64,000 nt of DNA from Pseudomonas sp. SCA2728.1_7 (GCF_018138145.1 NZ_CP073104.1:6229001-6293000); one strand, 5' to 3'; positions 28,549-38,349 are shown, counted from the stretch's first letter. Numbers and translations: made by a program. Notes: a model not told the origin generated them from the sequence alone.

Positions 28549-28989
28549 TTGTTCAGAAAGATCCTTGTCGTTTGCGTGGGCAATATATGCCGTAGCCCGA
28601 CGGCAGAACTGATGCTGCGTAACGCGCTGGCCCCCTCAGCGATCACCGTCTCCTCCGCAGGCCTGTCGGCACGGGTGGGCGAGGGCGTCGAAGCGTCCGC
28701 CCGCCAAGTGCTCGAAGACCATGGCCATAACGCCGAAGGCTTCATCGCACGGCAACTGACCGCAGACATCGTCAATGAATCAGACCTGATTCTGGTCATG
28801 GAAAAACAGCATGTTAATCAAGTATTGAAGATTGCCTCTCATGCCAGAGGCAAAGTATTTCTGCTCGGCAAGTGGCAGAGCGAGCGCGAAATACAAGATC
28901 CGTATCGTCAAGGCAAGGCCGCTTTTATTCATGCCCATGCATTGATTGAAGATGCTGTCAGCTCATGGGCACAACGCCTCGCGCGTTGA
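28549..28989 (+). CDS. wzb: Low-molecular-weight protein-tyrosine phosphatase (Wzb/Etp type)
   Basis: A 146-residue LMW-PTP. The catalytic P-loop CVGNICRS comes right after the first strand and DPYRQG supplies the general acid Asp near the C-terminus. In polysaccharide loci this phosphatase dephosphorylates the Wzc tyrosine kinase, a cycle needed for polymer export. A TTG start at 28549 with AGGAAA upstream gives the standard N-terminus (MFRKILVVCVGN). It opens a long operon with wzc and the assembly genes. Confidence 0.92.
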   Translation: MFRKILVVCVGNICRSPTAELMLRNALAPSAITVSSAGLSARVGEGVEASARQVLEDHGHNAEGFIARQLTADIVNESDLILVMEKQHVNQVLKIASHARGKVFLLGKWQSEREIQDPYRQGKAAFIHAHALIEDAVSSWAQRLAR

Positions 28990-29007
28990 TGAATATTCTT
29001 CAGATCA

Positions 29008-31257
29008 ATGAATGGTAAGAACAGACTTATGCAGTTACCGTCCGTCATCGGCACCCGCGACAATGATCAAGACAGTATTGATCTTCTCGGCATATTTGGC
29101 AGTTTGATCGACCAGAAATGGTTGATCGGCGCGCTCACCGGCGCCTTCATGGTTACCGGTGTGGCCTACGCAGTGTTGGCCACGCCCGTGTACCTGGCGA
29201 ATGCGCTGGTGCAGGTCGAGCCGAAAAAGAACGACATGCTCGGGTTCTCCGACCTCAACAGCATGCTCGGTGGGCAATCGCCGTCGGTGACCGAAATCGG
29301 CATCATCAAATCCCGCGCAGTGATCGGCAAAACCGTCGACGACTTGCGCCTGGACATCGATGTCACCCCCAACACCTTCCCGATGATTGGTGGCTTTCTC
29401 GCCCGGCGTTATCGCGGCCAGACCGAAACCAGCGTCGCCGCACCGCGTTTTGGCCTGAACAGTTACGCCTGGGGCGGTGAGCGCCTGGAGTTTGCCCGGC
29501 TCAATCTGCCGAAAGAACTGTTGGGCAAGAAACTCACCCTGATCGCCGGCGAACAGAAGCACTTCCAGTTGCTCGATGACAACGACAACCTGCTGGTCGA
29601 AGGCGTCGCCGGCGAAGCGTTCGCGCAGGACGGTGTAGAAGGGCAGATCAGCCAGTTGCTGGCCAACCCCGGCACGCGTTTCGAAGTGGTGCGCAACCCG
29701 CGAATCGTGACCATTCAGGGTTATCAGGACGCGCTGGATATCTCCGAGCAGGGCAAGGAATCAGGGATTATCAAACTGGCGCTGGCCAGCAGCGACGCCG
29801 CTGAGGCGGTGAAAATTCTCAACAAGATCGCCGCGCTTTATGTCGATCAGAACGTACGCCGCACCTCGGCGGAAGCGGCGCAGAGTCTGGCTTTCCTGCA
29901 GAGCCAGTTGCCGCAGGTCAAACGTGATCTGGCCAAGGCCAGCGATGCGCTGAACGCCTACCAGACCCACGGCAAGACCGTGAACATCTCGCTGGAAACC
30001 CAGTCGGTGCTCGGTCAGTCGGTGGCGCTGGAAACGCGGATCTCCGAGCTGAAAATGCAGCAGGCGGAGATGGACCGCAAGTTCACCAAACAGCATCCGG
30101 CCTATCGCGCGTTGATGAGCCAGATCGGCGAGTTGACCCAGCAACAGAAGTCGCTGGAAGGCAAGGTCGGCGATCTGCCCGCGACCCAGCAGGAATTGCT
30201 CAACCTGACCCGCGATGTTGAAGTGGCCTCGCAGATCTACACGCAGTTGCTGAACAAATCCCAGGAACTGGACATCGTCCGCGCCGGTGCCGTGGGTAAC
30301 GTGCGTCTGGTCGACGCAGCGGACGTCGACCTGACCAGTCCGGTCAAACCGAAAAAAGCTCTGATTGTGTTGATTGCGACCTTCCTCGGCGCCTTCGTCG
30401 GCGTCGCTCTGGTGCTGCTGCGCAAATCCCTGAGCCGGGGTCTGGAAGGCCCGGAAGCTATCGAACAACTCGGTTTGCCGGTGTACGCGTCGATTCCGTA
30501 CAGCGCCTTGCAGGATGAAGAAGACAACAAAAAAGGCCGCGCCCGCGACGGTGTCGACAAGCCGGCGTATCTGTTGGCCCTGCGTAACCCGACCGACCTG
30601 TCGATCGAATCGATCCGCAGCCTGCGCACCTGCCTGCATTTCGCCGGGCTCGATTCGACCAACAACCGCATCATGATTTCCGGGCCGAGCCCGCAGGTCG
30701 GCAAGACGTTCGTCTCGTCCAACCTCGCCGCGGTCATGGCTTTGAGCGGCCAGCGCGTGGTGCTGATCGATGCCGACATGCGCAAAGGTCATCTGCACAA
30801 AACCCTCAACACGCCGATCACCAACGGCTTGTCCGACCTGCTGGTCAAGCGCTGCAGCATCGACCAGGCGATCAACAAAGTCGAAATCGACAACCTGCAC
30901 TTCATCAGCCGTGGTCAGGTACCGCCGAATCCTTCCGAGCTATTGATGCACGCCAACTTCCGCGAGCTATTGGCGGAACTGAGCGAACGCTACGACCTAG
31001 TGATCATCGATACGCCGCCGCTGCTGGCGGTGACCGATGCGGCGATTGTTGGCCGTGAAGCCGGGATCAGCCTGATCGTCACGCGCTTCGGGGTGAACCC
31101 GGCCAAAGAGATCGAACTGACCATTCGCCGCTTCGCGCAGAACGGCATCGAGCTCAAAGGCGCGGTGTTCAACGGCGTCGAGAAGCGTGCCGCCAGCTAC
31201 TACGGCAATGGTGGTTACGGCTATTACAACTACGAATACGCGTCCGACAAATCCTGA
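29008..31257 (+). CDS. wzc: Polysaccharide co-polymerase and tyrosine autokinase (Wzc/Etk type)
   Basis: A 749-residue inner-membrane protein of PCP-2a type. An N-terminal helix around residue 35-55 and a second near 450-470 flank a large periplasmic, partly coiled-coil domain (residues ~60-440). The cytosolic BY-kinase carries Walker A GPSPQVGKTFVSSNLA (~560), Walker A' VVLIDADMRKG and Walker B LVIIDTPPLL, and ends in a Tyr-rich tail (YYGNGGYGYYNYEYA) for autophosphorylation. It controls chain length and export with Wza. An alternative start at 29029 (MQLPSV) is equally possible; neither has a strong ribosome-binding site. Confidence 0.93.
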   Translation: MNGKNRLMQLPSVIGTRDNDQDSIDLLGIFGSLIDQKWLIGALTGAFMVTGVAYAVLATPVYLANALVQVEPKKNDMLGFSDLNSMLGGQSPSVTEIGIIKSRAVIGKTVDDLRLDIDVTPNTFPMIGGFLARRYRGQTETSVAAPRFGLNSYAWGGERLEFARLNLPKELLGKKLTLIAGEQKHFQLLDDNDNLLVEGVAGEAFAQDGVEGQISQLLANPGTRFEVVRNPRIVTIQGYQDALDISEQGKESGIIKLALASSDAAEAVKILNKIAALYVDQNVRRTSAEAAQSLAFLQSQLPQVKRDLAKASDALNAYQTHGKTVNISLETQSVLGQSVALETRISELKMQQAEMDRKFTKQHPAYRALMSQIGELTQQQKSLEGKVGDLPATQQELLNLTRDVEVASQIYTQLLNKSQELDIVRAGAVGNVRLVDAADVDLTSPVKPKKALIVLIATFLGAFVGVALVLLRKSLSRGLEGPEAIEQLGLPVYASIPYSALQDEEDNKKGRARDGVDKPAYLLALRNPTDLSIESIRSLRTCLHFAGLDSTNNRIMISGPSPQVGKTFVSSNLAAVMALSGQRVVLIDADMRKGHLHKTLNTPITNGLSDLLVKRCSIDQAINKVEIDNLHFISRGQVPPNPSELLMHANFRELLAELSERYDLVIIDTPPLLAVTDAAIVGREAGISLIVTRFGVNPAKEIELTIRRFAQNGIELKGAVFNGVEKRAASYYGNGGYGYYNYEYASDKS

Positions 31258-31297
31258 CTGTCAGCGACTGTTTTTTCCTGTTTGAAGTGGGTGATTT

Positions 31298-32380
31298 GTG
31301 AAGAAAATACTGCACGTGGCAGAGACGATCAAAGGTGGCGTCGCGACGGTGATCCGGACGATTTCGGCTTCGCCTGAAGGCGATGCGGCGAACTACGAGC
31401 TGGTGTATCTGGTTCCGGATGATCAGGCCAAAGAGTTGCACGGCATCGGCGCGCAACAGATCCGCACCTTCCCGCGTACCGGGCGCAATGTGCCGTCGCT
31501 ACTGCGTTTTGCCTGGCGCCTGACCCAGGTGATGCTCAAGGAAAAACCCGACGTGGTGCATTTGCACAGCACCTTTTCCGGAGTCATCGGCCGGTGCGTG
31601 TGTGTGCTGTTGCGACCGTGGCGCAAGCCGAAAATCGTCTACTGCCCACACGCGTTTTCGTTCCTGATGGAAAGCTCGCCGACCAAGCAGAAAGTCTATG
31701 CGTGGATCGAGCGAGTACTGCAGAAAGTCACCGACGTGATCATTTGCGTCAGCCAGTACGAACTCGACAAAGCCGCGCGCTTCGGCATCGAGCGCAAGCG
31801 CATGAAGCTGATCTATAACGGCATTCACCGCAAGGACGACGCGCCGAAAGCGGCGAGTCCCGAGCCGATTCATCTGCTCTTCGTCGGTCGCCTCGATTAT
31901 CAGAAAGGCTTCGACGTGCTGCTCAAGGCCTTCGCCAACGTGCAACGCAAAGACTTGAAGCTGACCGTGGTCGGCAGCGCGGTGAACGAGGACGCGGTGG
32001 AGTGCCCGCCGATGGACTCTGTTGAATACCTGCCATGGGTCACGCCGAGCGAAGTGCAGGCGCTGTACCAGAAAGCCGATGCGCTGATCGTGCCGAGTCG
32101 CTGGGAAGGTTTCGCCATGGTGCCGCTGGAAGGCATGGCCATGGGTTTGCCGGTGATTGCCAGCAACTGCACCTCGCTGCCGGAACTGGTCACCAATGAA
32201 GTCTCCGGTTATGTCTTCCCGTCCGGTGATCACCAGGCATTGGCCGACGTGCTGACGATCATCCAGAAGCCGCGCCTGCTCGACCTCGGCAACGAAGGAC
32301 GGAGCATCGTCCGCGAGCGTTTCAGCGCCGCGTTGATGATTCGCCAGACCTACGACCTGTATCGCGCTCCCACTTTTTAA
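31298..32380 (+). CDS. Family 4-type (GT-B) glycosyltransferase
   Basis: A 360-residue GT-B enzyme. The N-terminal half has the acceptor-side GGVATVIRTI loop and HLHSTFSG; the C-terminal half has the LLFVGRLDYQKGFDVLLKAF and PSRWEGFAMVPLEGMAMGLPVIAS motifs, with the EX7E glutamates typical of GT4. It probably adds the second sugar of the repeat unit to the lipid-linked first sugar on the cytosolic face. It is the only elongating glycosyltransferase I can find in the locus, which limits the repeat unit size. GTG start at 31298. Confidence 0.9.
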   Translation: MKKILHVAETIKGGVATVIRTISASPEGDAANYELVYLVPDDQAKELHGIGAQQIRTFPRTGRNVPSLLRFAWRLTQVMLKEKPDVVHLHSTFSGVIGRCVCVLLRPWRKPKIVYCPHAFSFLMESSPTKQKVYAWIERVLQKVTDVIICVSQYELDKAARFGIERKRMKLIYNGIHRKDDAPKAASPEPIHLLFVGRLDYQKGFDVLLKAFANVQRKDLKLTVVGSAVNEDAVECPPMDSVEYLPWVTPSEVQALYQKADALIVPSRWEGFAMVPLEGMAMGLPVIASNCTSLPELVTNEVSGYVFPSGDHQALADVLTIIQKPRLLDLGNEGRSIVRERFSAALMIRQTYDLYRAPTF

Positions 32381-32395
32381 GTAGAACTCAAGCAT

Positions 32396-33508
32396 ATGAA
32401 CGTAACGATTTTGCATGGCTACAGTGCGTCCAACTCCGGTGACGGCTTGCTCGTCGATCTGGCCATCGCGCTGGTGCAGCGCAACTTTGGTGAAGACACC
32501 GCGATCAGCGTGGTCGCTTCCGATCCGGACTCTTTCAGCTACTTGCCGCACCCGCGCTTCGACGCGCCGGTGATGGCGGCCAAGGGCTTGGGCCGGGTCA
32601 AGCAAGCGGTGTTTCTCAATCAGTCCTACGCCGGGCTGGCGGATCTGTTGAAGAAAACCGACCTGATCGTCGGTGTCGGCGGCGGCTACATGCGCTCGAA
32701 AAGTGCCTTCGAACACATCAAGTTGAAACTCGGCCACGCCAAGCAACTGGAAACCGCGATCCTCAGCAAAGTGCCGTCGGTGTACCTGCCGCAAAGCATC
32801 GGCCCGTTCCATGGCGAGAGCAGCAAGATCGTCGAGCACTACGCCAGCGCCGACGCGGTGTTCGTGCGTGACAACCGCTCCTCGGCGATTTTCGATGCCT
32901 GCGCCAACGTCTACCGCGCGCCGGATCTGGCGGTGCAGTCGTTGGCGAGCAAAATTCTTCAGCAAGCGAAATTCACTCGCTGCGCGTCTTCGCCAGCCAC
33001 CGTGTGCGTGGTACTGCGCAAGCCGCCGGAGTGGAGCAAGGAAAAGAAAGTCGCTTACGTGGCCAATCTGAAGTTGCTGCTGCAGCGTTTGAAGAACAAA
33101 AGCAAAGTGGTCTGCGCTGTACAGAGCGCGGTGCGCGGCAACGATGACGGCGCGTTCTATCGCGAGTTGGGCATCACCGAAGACTTGCTGTCGTTGAAAG
33201 CAACGATTGCCAAATATCAGCCGGACCTGGTGATTTCCGTGCGTCTGCACGGCGCCATCGAATCGCTGCTTTCCGGCGTGCCGGCGTACCACATCAGCTA
33301 CGAGCGCAAAGGCTTCGGCGCCTATCAGGACATGGGCGTCGACGACTGGGTGATCAATGGCGGCGACATCAATGTCGACACCATCATCGACACGGTTTAT
33401 GCGCCGAATGCGCTGTCAAATTTCGGCAAACGCCTGACCGACACCTGCCGTGAAATCGAAGCAAAAACCGTGGCCATGGACGAGATCATCAAGGGTGTCG
33501 TTCGATGA
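32396..33508 (+). CDS. Polysaccharide pyruvyl transferase family protein
   Basis: A 370-residue member of the PS_pyruv_trans family (CsaB/WcaK/ExoV-like), which transfers pyruvate from phosphoenolpyruvate as a ketal to a sugar. The N-terminal HGYSASNSGDGLLV, the central VGVGGGYMR and PQSIGPFHG, and the C-terminal signature RLHGAIESLLSGVPAYHI match the family. It implies an acidic, pyruvylated polymer. It overlaps the start of the flippase gene by 4 bp. Confidence 0.9.
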   Translation: MNVTILHGYSASNSGDGLLVDLAIALVQRNFGEDTAISVVASDPDSFSYLPHPRFDAPVMAAKGLGRVKQAVFLNQSYAGLADLLKKTDLIVGVGGGYMRSKSAFEHIKLKLGHAKQLETAILSKVPSVYLPQSIGPFHGESSKIVEHYASADAVFVRDNRSSAIFDACANVYRAPDLAVQSLASKILQQAKFTRCASSPATVCVVLRKPPEWSKEKKVAYVANLKLLLQRLKNKSKVVCAVQSAVRGNDDGAFYRELGITEDLLSLKATIAKYQPDLVISVRLHGAIESLLSGVPAYHISYERKGFGAYQDMGVDDWVINGGDINVDTIIDTVYAPNALSNFGKRLTDTCREIEAKTVAMDEIIKGVVR

Positions 33509-34737
33509 TATTTCGGCTACTGCTTCGCGGCGGAGCCTTGGGCGCGAAGTTTTTGCTGGTGTTGGCGATCACCCATTACCTCGGGTATGAGGCGCTGGGT
33601 TTTTACGGCGTGGTGGTTGCGGCCTCGCTGATTGCGTCGAAGTTCTACAGCGTTGGTTTCAGTTCCGAGATCAATCGCTTGATCAGCGTTGGCGGCAGTT
33701 CGCGCCGGGTTGTCGACAGGGTTTTGCTGCTGTATCTGGCGGTCGGACTGGTGCTGTCGGTAGCGACGGTGCTGATTTATTCACTGTTCCAGACAGTTGA
33801 AGCGCCGGCCGCGCTGATCCTTTGCGTGACGCTGGTGTTGCTCACCGAACACCTGTCGTTCGAGATCAACTCGTTCGTGTTTTCCGCGCAGAAAGCCACG
33901 GCGGGCGCGTTGCTGTTCTTCGTCAAGACCGGCCTGTGGGCGGTGTTGGCGGTGGGCGGGATGATGCTCGATTGGGTGTCAGGCATCGCCAGTGTGTTGT
34001 GGCTGTGGGTCGCCGCCAACGTGCTGGTGATCATCGCCGGTTACCTGATCGTGGTGAACGTGCACAAGGGCCGGGTCGCCGGCACGTTGGCCACGGCCAC
34101 CGTGTGGAAGGCCGGGTTGCCGTTTTACCTCGGCACCGGTTTGATCGCGCTGAGTCAGTACGCCGAGCGCTTTCTGATCATCGATCTGGAGCCCTACGCC
34201 AGCCTCGGTAAATACGTCTACGCGTGGTCGGCGGCGAATACCTTGCAGGCGTTGTCGTATGCGGTGGTGGCGGTGGTCGGGATTCCGGTACTGGCCAAGC
34301 GTTTTCAGGCTGATCAGCAGGCATTCACGGTCAAGCAACTGTTCATCAACAAGTGGGTGATGCGCTCGCTGGTCGTGTCGGCTGCGGTGGCGGTGGCGAT
34401 CTATGTGTTTTTCAACGTGGTGCTCGATTACGTCGCCACCAGCGTTCCGCGTCCGGACAACGCGATCCTCGGCGTACTGATTTTCTCCTTCGCCTTGCGC
34501 GCGATTGGCGACATCGTCTGGGGCGGGTTGATTGCCTCGAGAAACAGTCGCGTATCGCTCGCCAGTGCGGCGATCTGCCTGTTGGTTTCAGTGCCGGTGA
34601 GCTGGGTGCTGATCAAGCATTATTCGATCTACGGCGCGGCGTGGGGCAATGTCTTCGCGATCATCGTGCAGCTCGGTGTAATCGCCGTACTGACCCGCGT
34701 GACCGGTGCGAAGAAGGCTGCCGTGTCATGGGCCTGA
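33505..34737 (+). CDS. Oligosaccharide flippase (Wzx-like)
   Basis: A 410-residue polytopic membrane protein of the MATE/polysaccharide-transporter type with about 12 hydrophobic segments (for example LLVLAITHYLGYEALGFYGV and ALILCVTLVLL). It should flip the undecaprenyl-linked repeat unit across the inner membrane. It starts inside the end of the pyruvyltransferase gene and its last codons overlap the polymerase gene. Confidence 0.8.
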   Translation: MIFRLLLRGGALGAKFLLVLAITHYLGYEALGFYGVVVAASLIASKFYSVGFSSEINRLISVGGSSRRVVDRVLLLYLAVGLVLSVATVLIYSLFQTVEAPAALILCVTLVLLTEHLSFEINSFVFSAQKATAGALLFFVKTGLWAVLAVGGMMLDWVSGIASVLWLWVAANVLVIIAGYLIVVNVHKGRVAGTLATATVWKAGLPFYLGTGLIALSQYAERFLIIDLEPYASLGKYVYAWSAANTLQALSYAVVAVVGIPVLAKRFQADQQAFTVKQLFINKWVMRSLVVSAAVAVAIYVFFNVVLDYVATSVPRPDNAILGVLIFSFALRAIGDIVWGGLIASRNSRVSLASAAICLLVSVPVSWVLIKHYSIYGAAWGNVFAIIVQLGVIAVLTRVTGAKKAAVSWA

Positions 34738-35831
34738 AGCTGCCGTGCATCGAGTTTCGTGGCAAGCGACTCGATTCGTATGTCTCGTTCCTGATCCTGT
34801 TCACCGGGCTGTTTCTCTCGGTGGCGATGCCGCTGTTGATCCCGCGTGATCCGGGGCCGGATGCGATGACCTTGTGGTCGTCCTACGCGCGTGCCGACAA
34901 CTGCAATTTCTGGAACCCGTTCTCGCCCGATCGCTCGTCCTACGAGTGTTCGGCGTTCCTGCTACGGCCCACCGGGATCAACCTGACCAATGCCTGGGCC
35001 TACGGCATGTTCTGTAATTTTTTCCTCACGGCGATTCCGGTGGTGGTGTTTCGGCGCATGCCGTTGGCGATCTTCGGCACCCTGTGTCTGTGGGGGATTG
35101 TGCGCTCGTTCTTCCTGGAGAACCTGACCAAGGAAATCATTGTGTCGGTGGCGGTGTTGAGCATTCTGCTCAGCTCGCTGACGCGTAAATATCGCGGTGG
35201 GTTTTTCCTGTCGGCAGTGATCTACGGCGTGCTGATTCGGCCCTACTGGATTCTGTTTTCGCTGTCGTGGGTGGGCGTCTGTGTGATGAAAAAGTACGTG
35301 TCGCGCACGACGTTCTTCCTGATGCTGTTCTTGTTTTATCTCGCGGTGGCGATGTCGATCCAGCTCGCACTGGGCTTTCCGGTGTCATCGATTCGCGCCA
35401 GTAACAACGAACTGCGCACGGCGGGCGAGGAGGGCTCGAAATCCTTGATCGTGTCGTGGCTCAGTGGCAGCGACTTCGTTTCGCAGGCGCTGGACTCGAT
35501 GATCATCTTCTTCCGGTTGTCGTTCCCGGTAGAGCTGATTCTGCTGTCCGGCCCGGGTCAGGTGATCTTCGTGGCGTTGATGATCATGACCGCGTTGCTG
35601 CTGTTCAAAGTCATCACCTCGACTGATTACAAAGGCGCGCCGATCCAGACCAAACCCAAGGAACTGATCGCCATTCCGCTGGCGTTTCTACTGGTGCAAG
35701 GGCTGTTCGAGCCGGACTTCGGCTCCTTCGCCCGGCACTTCTCGATGGTGGTGCCGGTGTTGTTCGTTGGCCTGGGCTTGATGCTGCGGGCGAACAAACC
35801 GGTGCAGGTTGAATCAAGAATTCTGAATTGA
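34728..35831 (+). CDS. Polysaccharide polymerase-like membrane protein (Wzy candidate)
   Basis: A 367-residue protein with about 10 membrane helices and no sequence family I can name, the usual situation for Wzy. The position, between flippase and acyltransferase, and the overall layout (a long soluble loop containing many charged residues, roughly residues 220-245) point to the polymerase that joins repeat units in the periplasm. The ATG at 34728 overlaps the wzx stop, typical of translational coupling. Function rests on context. Confidence 0.65.
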   Translation: MGLKLPCIEFRGKRLDSYVSFLILFTGLFLSVAMPLLIPRDPGPDAMTLWSSYARADNCNFWNPFSPDRSSYECSAFLLRPTGINLTNAWAYGMFCNFFLTAIPVVVFRRMPLAIFGTLCLWGIVRSFFLENLTKEIIVSVAVLSILLSSLTRKYRGGFFLSAVIYGVLIRPYWILFSLSWVGVCVMKKYVSRTTFFLMLFLFYLAVAMSIQLALGFPVSSIRASNNELRTAGEEGSKSLIVSWLSGSDFVSQALDSMIIFFRLSFPVELILLSGPGQVIFVALMIMTALLLFKVITSTDYKGAPIQTKPKELIAIPLAFLLVQGLFEPDFGSFARHFSMVVPVLFVGLGLMLRANKPVQVESRILN

Positions 35832-35843
35832 GGCAGGTGCTTT

Positions 35844-36890
35844 ATGTCGAGCAAGAAAAAGTCCCTGGAGATTGAAACCCTGCGTGGCCTGGCGTGCCTG
35901 TTGCTGGTGCTCTATCACGTCATCGGCCCATTGGGCGGCGGGTTGAAGATCGATATCGGCTCGCCGTTCCGGGTGATCGCCGATTCGATGGTGTACGTTC
36001 GTATGCCGTTGTTCACCTTCATCTCCGGATACATCTATTCGATCTACAAAATCCGTGGCAACGACTTTTCCGCGTTCTTCAGCGGCAAGGTGCGCCGTTT
36101 GATCGTGCCGCTGTTTTGCGTCGGCGTGCCGTTCTCGGTGTTGCAAGCGGTGGGGCCGGGGGTGAACAAGGACGTTGGTGTGATCGATGCGTTGTTGTCG
36201 TTCTGGGTGCCGATCAACCACTTCTGGTTCCTGCAGGCGGTGTTCATCATTTTCATGTTCGTCGGGCTGTTGGAGTGGCGCGGGATGCTGCGCTCGGCGA
36301 CGCGGTTGTATGGGGTGTTTGTGTTTGCGGCTGTGTTGTTTCTGTTGCCGCCATTCAAGTTCGATGCGTTCGGGATCAACGGCGCGATTTATCTGCTGCC
36401 GTTTTTTGTCGCGGGGATGATTGGCCAGGAGAATGTCGACCGGTTGAAGCAGACGTTCAAAGTGATCGGGCCGCTGGTGTTTGTGTTGATCTCGCTGACG
36501 TTGTTGTATGTCGCGGCGATTGATCGCGAGCTGATTGTTGATCGTCGCAGTCTGATTGGTTTGACCGTGGGTTGCGTGTCTTGCATCGCCTTGCTGTCGA
36601 GTGATATGCGCTCGAAGGCGCTGACGTGGCTCGGTGGTTATTCGTATGCGATTTTCCTGTTTCATGTGCTGTTCGCGGCGACGTCGCGGTTTGTCCTGGG
36701 GCGGTTGGGGGTGAAGGATGAGAGCTTGCTGGTGCTCGGCGGGCTGAGTTGTGGCTTGCTCGGGCCGGTGGTGTTGTCGATAGTTTTCAGTCGGTTCAAT
36801 TTCACTTCGGTGTTGTTCCTAGGTGAGCGGGCGGCGAAGAAGAAACCGTTGGTGCCCATCACTCCGGTGCCGCAAACCCACAGCAGCTAA
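35844..36890 (+). CDS. Acyltransferase-3 family membrane protein
   Basis: A 348-residue protein with about 10 membrane segments. It opens with SLEIETLRGLACLLLVLYHVIG, the (R)-x10-H signature of acyltransferase-3 (OafA/ExoZ/YrhL) enzymes, which move acetyl or succinyl groups onto sugars. It follows the polymerase by 12 bp with AGG ahead of ATG. In combination with the pyruvyltransferase this predicts a decorated, acidic exopolysaccharide; which acyl group is used cannot be read. Confidence 0.88.
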   Translation: MSSKKKSLEIETLRGLACLLLVLYHVIGPLGGGLKIDIGSPFRVIADSMVYVRMPLFTFISGYIYSIYKIRGNDFSAFFSGKVRRLIVPLFCVGVPFSVLQAVGPGVNKDVGVIDALLSFWVPINHFWFLQAVFIIFMFVGLLEWRGMLRSATRLYGVFVFAAVLFLLPPFKFDAFGINGAIYLLPFFVAGMIGQENVDRLKQTFKVIGPLVFVLISLTLLYVAAIDRELIVDRRSLIGLTVGCVSCIALLSSDMRSKALTWLGGYSYAIFLFHVLFAATSRFVLGRLGVKDESLLVLGGLSCGLLGPVVLSIVFSRFNFTSVLFLGERAAKKKPLVPITPVPQTHSS

Positions 36891-36930
36891 GAGCTTCGCG
36901 AGCAGCGGATCTTTGTCGTACACAATTCCT

Positions 36931-37017
36931 GTAGGAGTGAGCCTGCTCGCGATAGCGGTCTGTCAGTCAGCATTTCATTACCTGACCCAACGCTATCGCG
37001 AGCAGGCTCACTCCTAC
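36931..37017. repeat. REP doublet (GTAGGAGTGAGC variant) inside the polysaccharide locus
   Basis: Direct copy at 36931-36957 and inverted copy ending at 37017, between the acyltransferase and SGNH genes. A truncated half (TTCGCGAGCAG) at 36895-36905 lies next to it. The pair may reduce read-through from the upstream operon. Confidence 0.88.
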
Positions 37018-37076
37018 AATTGATCTGTGTACATCCCGGTATTCAGTGGGCCATTTCAGACTGAAGGAAATTTTGC

Positions 37077-38207
37077 ATGTTGGCAGTAGATGACGCTCAA
37101 CCCGTCGCAGCGTCGGTGGTTCAGGTGGGCGATGCCCGTGAGCGTTTTGCGCAGTGGCGTGAAGGCAAGGCCGGCAAGGTTTTGTCGGTCTCGGTGATCG
37201 GCGACAGCTACAGCGCCGGGCAGGATTTCTACCTGAACAAACTGGTGCAGCGCGTGGCCGGGGAGGTGGGGTTTGCCGGGCCGGGTTACGTCGGCTTCAA
37301 CCACGGCGCGGCGCTGGGCGGCACGCATTTCAAATACACCCGCAGCAGTGACAAGTACTTCGGCGGCGACTGGAAGGTTTCAGACTTGGGCCAGGCGAGC
37401 CCGGACAGTCGCACGGTGACAGGCCGGCCCGGCGCATGGTTGCAAGTGGATGCGAGTCCGACGCCGCGCATCGATACCGCTGTCACTCAGGCGAAACTGC
37501 TTTATCTGGGCAACGGCGAATCCAGCGAGATCCGCTATCGCTGGTCTCCCGCGCAAGACTGGCACCCCCTCAAGCTTGAAGGATCAGGGGTTCAGGAAGT
37601 CGCGCTGACAGGTCTTTCGGCAGCGAAAGACTGGTCCTTCAAACTCGAGGTCGTGAAGGGCGCGCCGACGTTGTTCGGCCTGTGGATGAGCAACGATCAG
37701 AACGGCGTGCGGGTCTCGAAACTGGCGGCATCCGGCGCGGCGTCTGCGGATTTCTATCACCAGGATCCGCAATGGCAGGTGCAGTGGAAAGCTGCGGTGT
37801 CGAAGATCCCCGCGGATGTTTACCTGATCATGCTCGGTGGCAACGATCAGGGCTTCGGCGTGAAGCCCGCGCAGTATCTGCAGAACGTTCAGGGGTTGGT
37901 GGGCATGCTGCGTGAGATTCAACCTCAGGCGAGCATTAACTTGATCATGCGCCAGGACACCACACGCTCCAGTGCGTATCCGATGTCGGCATACGCGCAG
38001 GTACTTGAACCGTGGGCGCGTGAGCAGCATCTGGGGTACGCCAATCTGCAATGTGCGTTCGGGCCGGACGTCAAACGCTACGCGGCCGCGATGATCGGCC
38101 CGGACAAGATTCATCCGCTGCCGGCCACGGGCGGGAAGGTGATTGCTGATTACTTTTATGGCTGGATCATGGGCGCCAAGGATCGTTGCGACGCCGCCCC
38201 TAAATAA
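37077..38207 (+). CDS. SGNH/GDSL-type hydrolase without signal peptide
   Basis: A 376-residue SGNH-superfamily protein: block I SVIGDSYSAGQ (catalytic Ser), block III LGGNDQG (Asn), block V DKIHPLP (Asp/His). Between blocks I and III (residues ~80-220) lies a beta-rich insert of the type seen in carbohydrate esterases. It is well placed to remove or transfer acyl groups on the exopolysaccharide. Oddly, the only good start (GAAGGAAA before ATG 37077) gives MLAVDDAQPVAASV, without a signal peptide, so the protein looks cytosolic unless an upstream start or non-classical export is used. Confidence 0.75.
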   Translation: MLAVDDAQPVAASVVQVGDARERFAQWREGKAGKVLSVSVIGDSYSAGQDFYLNKLVQRVAGEVGFAGPGYVGFNHGAALGGTHFKYTRSSDKYFGGDWKVSDLGQASPDSRTVTGRPGAWLQVDASPTPRIDTAVTQAKLLYLGNGESSEIRYRWSPAQDWHPLKLEGSGVQEVALTGLSAAKDWSFKLEVVKGAPTLFGLWMSNDQNGVRVSKLAASGAASADFYHQDPQWQVQWKAAVSKIPADVYLIMLGGNDQGFGVKPAQYLQNVQGLVGMLREIQPQASINLIMRQDTTRSSAYPMSAYAQVLEPWAREQHLGYANLQCAFGPDVKRYAAAMIGPDKIHPLPATGGKVIADYFYGWIMGAKDRCDAAPK

Positions 38208-38227
38208 CACGCAAACCCCAGAGCGGT

Positions 38228-38337
38228 GATCGTTCCCACGCTCCGCGTGGGAATGCCGCCCGGGACGCTCCGCGTCCCTTCGCTGGGTGACGCAGAGCGT
38301 CACTGGATGCATTCCCACGCGGAGCGTGGGAACGATC
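38228..38337. repeat. Second-type nested palindromic repeat
   Basis: Outer arms GATCGTTCCCACGCTCC... (38228-38256) and their perfect reverse complement (38309-38337) are 29 bp each. Inside each arm is a CCCACGC/GCGTGGG hairpin, and the loop holds two more hairpins, GGGACGC/GCGTCCC (38262-38278) and GTGACGC/GCGTCAC (38287-38303). This element family is common between Pseudomonas genes and is unrelated to the REP core seen elsewhere in the window. Confidence 0.9.
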
Positions 38338-38349
38338 AGTTGAGGGGCG

